From MGBC120314 sp051880495 (GTDB lineage Bacteria; Bacillota; Clostridia; Lachnospirales; Lachnospiraceae), in the NCBI GenBank assembly GCA_051880495.1, contig JBJEOB010000135.1:1-37406 (forward strand): 37,406 nucleotides of DNA. The letters run 5' to 3'. Position numbers and translations under genes: made by a program. Shown here one piece after another: positions 32,268 to 37,406 of the stretch; positions within the stretch are counted from its first letter, which is position 1; each line of letters begins with the position of its first letter. The notes beneath the pieces are model-generated. The model was given only the letters and a program-made list of their open reading frames with translations. It was not told the origin of the DNA and did no database searches.

Positions 32268-33506
32268 TTAAGCCTCATACTTTTTTAACAGCAATGTTGC
32301 ATTATGACCGCCAAATCCCAAAGAATTGGTAAGTACATAATTAATGTCCTTCTCTATCGGTGCGCCAAATGCATAATTAAGATCACAACCTTCACCAGGT
32401 GTCTTACTTCCCACAGTCTGATGGATAAATCCTTCTTCAATTGATTTAGCACATACGATAAATTCAACTCCTCCTGCAGCGCCAAGAAGATGTCCTATCA
32501 TTGACTTGGTTGAGTTAACAACAACATTTTCACAGGCATCACCAAATACATTTCTGATTGCTTTTGTTTCAAAAAGGTCATTGTGATGGGTACTTGTACC
32601 GTGTGCGTTAATATAGTCAACCTTATCAGGTGTAATATTGCCTTCCTTAATTGCAAGTTCCATTGCCTTTGCTGCGCCGCTTCCGTCTTCACATGGTGAA
32701 GTAATATGGTAGGCATCTCCTGTTGCACCATATCCTACAAGCTCAGCATAGATATGAGCACCACGTTTCTTTGCATGCTCAAGTTCCTCAAGGACTACTA
32801 CACCGGCGCCTTCGCCCAATACAAATCCGTCTCTTTCTGCATCAAACGGAATTGAAGCTCTCAGTGGGTCTGTTGAAGTTGAAAGAGCTGTAAGTGCATT
32901 AAAACCTGCAACACCTGTCGGACAAATACAGCTTTCTGCACCACCTGCAAACATTATGTCTGCATCATCGTACTGAATTGCACGGAAAGCATCACCAATA
33001 CAGTGGGTTCCTGAAGCACATGCTGTTACTACATTTGTACATTTTCCGCGGAGTCCAAGCTGGATTGAAATGTTTCCGGCAGCCATGTTGGAAATCATTA
33101 AAGGAACCATAATAGGATTTACCCTGTTTTGATTGCCCTTTAATATTTTTTCATATTCCTTCTCAACAGTACTAAGGCTTCCGATACCTGAACCAACAAT
33201 TACGCCTGCCCTGAATTCATCTTCCTTAGAAATATCAAGCCCTGAATCCTCAAGTGCTTCCTTTGCAGCAGCTACTGCATACTGTGAAAATAATTCCATA
33301 CGTTTTGATGATTTGAAATCCATACGGTCTGCTGCTTTGAAATCCTTAACTTCTGCTGCAAGCTTTACCTTGTAATCCGTTGTATCAAATCTTGTTATTT
33401 CACCAATACCTACCTTGCCATTCTTAATTCCGTCCCAGAATTCAGGTACTGTATTCCCAATTGGAGTTACTGCTCCAAGTCCTGTTACTACAACTCTTCT
33501 CTTCAT
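32268..33506 (-). CDS. fabF: 3-oxoacyl-ACP synthase II FabF
   Basis: FabF elongates acyl-ACP with malonyl-ACP. The 412-residue thiolase-fold protein shows the Cys-His-His triad: TACASGTHCIG with Cys163, AHGTSTHHND with His302, and SMIGHLLGAAGG with His339. FDAERDGFVLGEGAG is the usual loop. It sits between fabG (12-base gap) and accB. No FabB is seen, so this is the general elongating enzyme in the window. Confidence 0.98.
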   Translation of the reverse strand: MKRRVVVTGLGAVTPIGNTVPEFWDGIKNGKVGIGEITRFDTTDYKVKLAAEVKDFKAADRMDFKSSKRMELFSQYAVAAAKEALEDSGLDISKEDEFRAGVIVGSGIGSLSTVEKEYEKILKGNQNRVNPIMVPLMISNMAAGNISIQLGLRGKCTNVVTACASGTHCIGDAFRAIQYDDADIMFAGGAESCICPTGVAGFNALTALSTSTDPLRASIPFDAERDGFVLGEGAGVVVLEELEHAKKRGAHIYAELVGYGATGDAYHITSPCEDGSGAAKAMELAIKEGNITPDKVDYINAHGTSTHHNDLFETKAIRNVFGDACENVVVNSTKSMIGHLLGAAGGVEFIVCAKSIEEGFIHQTVGSKTPGEGCDLNYAFGAPIEKDINYVLTNSLGFGGHNATLLLKKYEA

Positions 33507-33518
33507 TATATTTCTCCT

Positions 33519-34259
33519 TTACATGACCATTCCGCCGTCTACATTAATTACCTGTCCGGTAATATATTCAGCATCATCTGATGCAAGAAAACATACAGTT
33601 TTAGCAATATTTTCAGGCTTACCAAACCTTCCGAGCGGAATCTGTGCAACTGACATTTCCTTTACCTTATCACTAAGTTTATTTGTCATATCAGTTTCAA
33701 TAAATCCGGGTGCAACCGCATTTACAGTAATTCCTCTGCTTGCAAGTTCTTTTGCAACTGTCTTAGTCATTCCGATTACCCCCGCCTTAGAAGCGGAATA
33801 ATTAGCCTGACCGGCATTTCCGCAAACACCGACTACTGATGCCATATTAATAATTCTTCCGGCTCTTTGCTTTAACATCTGACGTGATACAAATCTAATT
33901 GTGTTGAATACACCTTTTAAATTTGTATTAATAACACTGTCAAATTCCTCTTCTGTCATCTTCATAACAAGGTTATCTCTTGTTATACCTGCATTATTTA
34001 CAAGAATATCAATGCTTTTATATGTATCAATAACATACTGGATAAACTCATTGCATTTTTCATAGTCTGAAACATTGCACTGTATGCATTCAGCAATACC
34101 GCCATTTGCCTTTATTTCATTTACTACTTCCATGGCAGCATCCTGTGAGCCGTTATAATTAACGATTACCGATGCACCCTTTGATGCAAGTTCAAGTGCA
34201 ACCGTTCTTCCGATTCCTCTTGATGCACCTGTAACAATCGCTACTTTCCCTTTTAACAT
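33519..34259 (-). CDS. fabG: 3-oxoacyl-ACP reductase FabG
   Basis: FabG reduces 3-oxoacyl-ACP with NADPH. The 246-residue short-chain dehydrogenase has the cofactor loop TGASRGIG (residues 10-17), the structural NNAG motif (88-91) and the catalytic Ser141, Tyr154 and Lys158 (YSASK). Its ATG overlaps the fabD stop by seven bases (ATGTTAA), which indicates coupled translation. Confidence 0.98.
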   Translation of the reverse strand: MLKGKVAIVTGASRGIGRTVALELASKGASVIVNYNGSQDAAMEVVNEIKANGGIAECIQCNVSDYEKCNEFIQYVIDTYKSIDILVNNAGITRDNLVMKMTEEEFDSVINTNLKGVFNTIRFVSRQMLKQRAGRIINMASVVGVCGNAGQANYSASKAGVIGMTKTVAKELASRGITVNAVAPGFIETDMTNKLSDKVKEMSVAQIPLGRFGKPENIAKTVCFLASDDAEYITGQVINVDGGMVM

Positions 34260-35173
34260 AATTCACCTGCAACTTTCTCTACATCATCCCAACAGGTAAC
34301 ATTGTATACTACAGCTTCCGGATTAATCTTTTTGATAAATGCTGCAAGTGTCTTACCCGGTCCGATTTCAACGAATCTGTCAACTCCGTCAGCAAGCATA
34401 TTTTCAACACTTTGCTGCCATCTTACAGATGATGCAACCTGCCTTGTAAGCAAATCGCAGATTTCATTTTTATCTGTTACTGTCTGTGCTGTTACATTAG
34501 TTACATAAGGGATATTCAATTCGTTTAATGTTACTTTTTCTATCTCAGTTCTTAACTGTTCACCTGCCGGTATAAGCATCGGCGAATGAAAAGGACCGCT
34601 TACATTTAATACAACACATCTTTTTGCACCTGCAGTCTTTAAATCTTCAGCCGCCTTTGTAATGCCCTCTGTTTTTCCTGTGATAACAATCTGACCCGGG
34701 CAGTTATAATTAGCTATGGTAACATCATCAATACCGCTTATAACCTGTTCAATTACAGATGCATCCAGTCCTAACACTGCACACATTGAACCAACGCCTG
34801 CAGGAACAGTGTTCTGCATAAGAATTCCTCTCTTACGCACAAGACGTATTGCATCAATATCATCCATACCGCCTGCTACTGCTATTGCTGCATATTCACC
34901 AAGACTGAGTCCTGCCGTAATATCCGGTTTTAACCCCTTTTCCATAAGTACTCTTGTCATTGCAAGACAGGTTGTTACCATTGCCGCCTGTGTATATTCT
35001 GTAAGATTAATCTTCTCATTTTCTTCAAAACATACCGCCTTAAGGTCAAAATCCAAAGCCTCCTGTGCCCTGTCAAAAATATTTCTTGCTGTAGTGCTGT
35101 TTTCATAAAAATCAGCACCCATTCCTGCTTTCTGGGCACCCTGACCCGGATAAATAAATGCTGTTTTACTCAT
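34253..35173 (-). CDS. fabD: Malonyl-CoA:ACP transacylase FabD
   Basis: FabD loads malonate from CoA onto ACP. The 306-residue product has FIYPGQGAQ at the N-terminus, the nucleophile elbow GLSLGEYAA with Ser90, and the catalytic His196 in SGPFHSPML. It overlaps fabK upstream by eight bases and fabG downstream by seven, so the three are tightly coupled. Confidence 0.98.
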   Translation of the reverse strand: MSKTAFIYPGQGAQKAGMGADFYENSTTARNIFDRAQEALDFDLKAVCFEENEKINLTEYTQAAMVTTCLAMTRVLMEKGLKPDITAGLSLGEYAAIAVAGGMDDIDAIRLVRKRGILMQNTVPAGVGSMCAVLGLDASVIEQVISGIDDVTIANYNCPGQIVITGKTEGITKAAEDLKTAGAKRCVVLNVSGPFHSPMLIPAGEQLRTEIEKVTLNELNIPYVTNVTAQTVTDKNEICDLLTRQVASSVRWQQSVENMLADGVDRFVEIGPGKTLAAFIKKINPEAVVYNVTCWDDVEKVAGELC

Positions 35174-36104
35174 ACAATCCTACTCCTTTAATAAGTGCAT
35201 CTGTTTCTCTTACTAATTTATCTATTAATTCCTTACAAGTCATTTCTTCCTTAACAAGTCCGGCTATCTGTCCCGACATAACACTTCCGTTTTTAACGTC
35301 GCCTTCAATAACCGCTTTTCTTAAAGCTCCAAGTGCAAGATATTCAAGTTCCTCTGCCGTTGCACCCTTGCTTTCCATTTCAAGATATTTTTTCGTCATT
35401 TCGTTTCTTAACGCACGTACAGGATGACCTGTCGTTCTTCCTGTTACTCGTGTATCAATATCTTTCGCCTTAATAATTCTTTCTTTGTAATTTTCATGAA
35501 CCTGGCATTCCTTTGTCACAACAAAATGTGTACCCATCTGAACGCCCTTTGCACCTAACATAAATGCTGCCGCAATTCCTCTTCCGTCACCGATACCGCC
35601 TGCTGCGATAACAGGTATTTTAACTTCATCTACAACCTGCGGAACCAATGTCATTGTAGTACTTTCACCAATATGACCGCCGGATTCGCATCCTTCTGCT
35701 ACAACCGCATCAGCTCCGCCTCTTTCCATTCTCTTTGCAAGAGCAACTGATGCAATAACAGGAATAACCTTAATATTTTTGTTTTTCCACATTTCCATAT
35801 ATTTTTCCGGGTTTCCTGCTCCTGTTGTTACAACTGAAACACCCTCCTCGGCGATAACTTTAGCTACCTCATCTGCATGTGGGCTCATAAGCATTACATT
35901 TACACCAAACGGCTTATCTGTATTCTTCTTGGCTTCCCTAATCTGCTCCCTAACCCATTCAGCAGGTGCATTGGCTGCTCCAATGATACCAAGTCCTCCG
36001 GCATTTGATACTGCTGATGCAAGATGATATTCAGCTACCCATGCCATTCCTCCCTGAATAATCGGATATTCTATTCCTAATAATTTGGTTAATTCTGTTT
36101 GCAT
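35166..36104 (-). CDS. fabK: FMN-dependent enoyl-ACP reductase II FabK
   Basis: FabK catalyses the last step of the elongation cycle, reducing trans-2-enoyl-ACP with NAD(P)H through FMN; it is typical of clostridia and streptococci and is not a target of triclosan. The 312-residue TIM-barrel has YPIIQGGMAWVAEYHLA, SGGHIGE with His144 at the catalytic position, AAGGIGDGRGIAAAFMLGA and VQMGTHFV. Its place between acpP and fabD supports FabK rather than a general nitronate monooxygenase. No FabI or FabL is in view. Confidence 0.95.
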   Translation of the reverse strand: MQTELTKLLGIEYPIIQGGMAWVAEYHLASAVSNAGGLGIIGAANAPAEWVREQIREAKKNTDKPFGVNVMLMSPHADEVAKVIAEEGVSVVTTGAGNPEKYMEMWKNKNIKVIPVIASVALAKRMERGGADAVVAEGCESGGHIGESTTMTLVPQVVDEVKIPVIAAGGIGDGRGIAAAFMLGAKGVQMGTHFVVTKECQVHENYKERIIKAKDIDTRVTGRTTGHPVRALRNEMTKKYLEMESKGATAEELEYLALGALRKAVIEGDVKNGSVMSGQIAGLVKEEMTCKELIDKLVRETDALIKGVGLYE

Positions 36105-36125
36105 TTAATTGACCTGCCTTTTTAA

Positions 36126-36350
36126 TTATTTATGATTTTCAATATAATTGATAACATCAGAAATTGTTCCAAGCTGCTCAAGATCCTCTGAAGGAATTTC
36201 TACATCATATGCTTCCTCTAATGCCATTACCATTTCAAATAAGTCAAGTGAATCAGCATTTAAATCATCCTTGAAAGATGACTCCATCGTGATTGTTGAT
36301 TCATCAACTCCAAGATTTTCAGCTACAATTTTCTTAATTTCTTCAAACAT
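36126..36350 (-). CDS. acpP: Acyl carrier protein
   Basis: ACP carries the growing acyl chain on a phosphopantetheine arm. The 74-residue acidic helical product has the modification motif DADSLD-like NADSLDLFEMVMALEE with Ser34 as the attachment site. GGAG lies just before the ATG. It follows fabH after a 64-base gap containing a hairpin and precedes fabK by 21 bases. Confidence 0.97.
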   Translation of the reverse strand: MFEEIKKIVAENLGVDESTITMESSFKDDLNADSLDLFEMVMALEEAYDVEIPSEDLEQLGTISDVINYIENHK

Positions 36351-36390
36351 GTTTATTCTCCTTTTATTTTATTAAAAATTTTATATAGAA

Positions 36391-36415
36391 ATCTTTGTGT
36401 AATTCACTCAAAGAT
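36391..36415 (-). promoter_or_regulatory. Intercistronic hairpin between fabH and acpP
   Basis: On the minus strand ATCTTTG pairs with CAAAGAT (7 bp, 36415-36409 with 36397-36391) around an 11-base interior. It begins at the last base of the fabH stop codon. An A/T-rich stretch but no clean U-tract follows, so an mRNA-stability or processing role, or weak termination, is possible. It could raise acpP message over fabH. Confidence 0.45.
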
Positions 36416-37392
36416 TATCTCCACTTAATAACGCCTGCTCCCCATGTAAGTCCGCCGCCAAATCCGGCTATAACAATTACATCGCCAGATGAAAGCTTAT
36501 TTTTTTTATTCATTTCATCAAGTAATATCGGAATACTTGCAGAGGATGTATTTCCATATTCATAAAGATTCATCGGAAACTTTTCAATACCCTCATTAAG
36601 ATGCTTTGCCACCGCTTCAACAATTCTTTTGTTTGCCTGATGAAGAACGTAATATTTTATATCCTCTTTTTTCAGGCTGTTTTTTTCAAGCAGTTCTTCT
36701 ATAACTTCCGGAACCTTCCTTACGGCAAACTTAAACACCGCCTGGCCGTCCATATTTATGTAATATTTTTCATTTTCATATTCTTTAGCATCTTTTGAAA
36801 GCATTCCGTTATCATGCCGGCTTGCAAGTGTCAATGCATTTCCAAGTTTTCCGTCGGAATGTGCAACAGGATAATAACCATCTTCATCAGAAGCTTCAAG
36901 AACTACTGCTCCTGCACCGTCGCCAAAAAGAATACAAGTTCCTCTGTCATTCCAGTTAACCGTATTTGATAAAGACTCACTGCCAATTATGAGTATTTTT
37001 TTATAAATACCGCTTTCTATATATGCGTTTGCCGTATTATAAGCAAGAACAAATCCACTGCATGCAGCACCAAGATCAAATCCAACAGCATTTACAGCAC
37101 CGATTTCCTTCTGAACCTCACATGCAACGCATGGCATAATGACATTAGCCGAAATGGTGGAAACAAGAATCAAATCTATTTCACAAGGATCAATACCTGC
37201 ATCATCAAGTGCGTTTTTAGCAGCATTTACTGCCATTGAAACCGTTGTATCACCGGAAATGATATGACGCCTTACCACACCTGTTCTTTCCTGTATCCAC
37301 TCATCACTCGTTTCAACAAGCTTTGCAATATCATTATTATCCATTACATATTCCGGCACATACATACCGGTACCTTTTATAACTCCAAACAT
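36415..37392 (-). CDS. fabH: 3-oxoacyl-ACP synthase III FabH
   Basis: FabH starts fatty acid synthesis by condensing acyl-CoA with malonyl-ACP. The 325-residue product has the nucleophile in DLGAACSGFVLAY (Cys111), His250 in VLHQAN and Asn280 in YGNTSSASIP, completing the Cys-His-Asn triad. TGAGGAAAT precedes the ATG. It is the first fab gene visible; any promoter or regulator such as a MarR-type FabT lies beyond the right edge. Whether it prefers branched or straight primers cannot be read from the sequence. Confidence 0.97.
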   Translation of the reverse strand: MFGVIKGTGMYVPEYVMDNNDIAKLVETSDEWIQERTGVVRRHIISGDTTVSMAVNAAKNALDDAGIDPCEIDLILVSTISANVIMPCVACEVQKEIGAVNAVGFDLGAACSGFVLAYNTANAYIESGIYKKILIIGSESLSNTVNWNDRGTCILFGDGAGAVVLEASDEDGYYPVAHSDGKLGNALTLASRHDNGMLSKDAKEYENEKYYINMDGQAVFKFAVRKVPEVIEELLEKNSLKKEDIKYYVLHQANKRIVEAVAKHLNEGIEKFPMNLYEYGNTSSASIPILLDEMNKKNKLSSGDVIVIAGFGGGLTWGAGVIKWR

Positions 37393-37406
37393 TTTTAATT
37401 TCCTCA

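Noticed and set aside
35166..37406. Operator of a fatty acid regulator (FapR- or FabT-like inverted repeat) within the fab run
   Set aside because: I found no convincing palindrome in the short gaps. The likely control region is upstream of fabH, outside the window.

Overview
The window is AT-rich DNA from a low-GC Firmicute, most likely a Clostridia member of the family Lachnospiraceae. The evidence is the gene set and order: the rimP-nusA-ylxR-ylxQ-infB-rbfA-nrnA-truB cluster, Gram-positive PolC, the frr-uppS-cdsA-dxr-rseP-ispG-polC run, and a type II fatty acid cluster that uses FabK as enoyl reductase. The family assignment is inference. Every real gene I can support lies on the minus strand, so transcription runs from high to low coordinates. 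There are no insertion sequences, phage genes, CRISPR arrays or rRNA.

Layout in transcription order. (1) 37392-27213: fatty acid synthesis, fabH-acpP-fabK-fabD-fabG-fabF-accB-fabZ-accC-accDA, ending in a second FabK-like flavoprotein with a C-terminal cysteine cluster. The carboxyltransferase beta and alpha subunits are fused. (2) 27216-21317: a poorly known envelope block. It holds two paralogous single-span membrane proteins (shared N-terminal domain, stalk, membrane helix, TPR repeats, shared C-terminal domain), then a membrane-anchored protein with a calcineurin-like phosphoesterase fold whose five metal-site motifs all look lost. Promoter- and terminator-like signals separate the pieces. 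(3) 21296-7281: from a candidate promoter, a NodB-type polysaccharide deacetylase and a large bactofilin with a repetitive charged stalk, then the core run pyrH-frr-uppS-cdsA-dxr-rseP-ispG-polC (nucleotides, ribosome recycling, undecaprenyl and phospholipid precursors, isoprenoids, replication). (4) 7259-7071: a tRNA-Glu(CTC) with its own good promoter and an intrinsic terminator. (5) 7069-1: a candidate promoter and structured leader, then rimP-nusA-ylxR-ylxQ-infB-rbfA-nrnA and the start of truB, which runs off the left edge.

How the genes fit together: lipid synthesis (fab/acc), phospholipid head-group activation (cdsA), lipid-carrier synthesis (uppS, dxr, ispG), membrane proteolysis (rseP), peptidoglycan modification (deacetylase) and a bactofilin scaffold all lie within about 30 kb in one orientation. 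The two TPR proteins, the pseudo-phosphoesterase, the deacetylase and the bactofilin form a plausible, as far as I know undescribed, envelope-organising module set between lipid synthesis and envelope precursor synthesis. That functional link is a hypothesis from position and architecture only.
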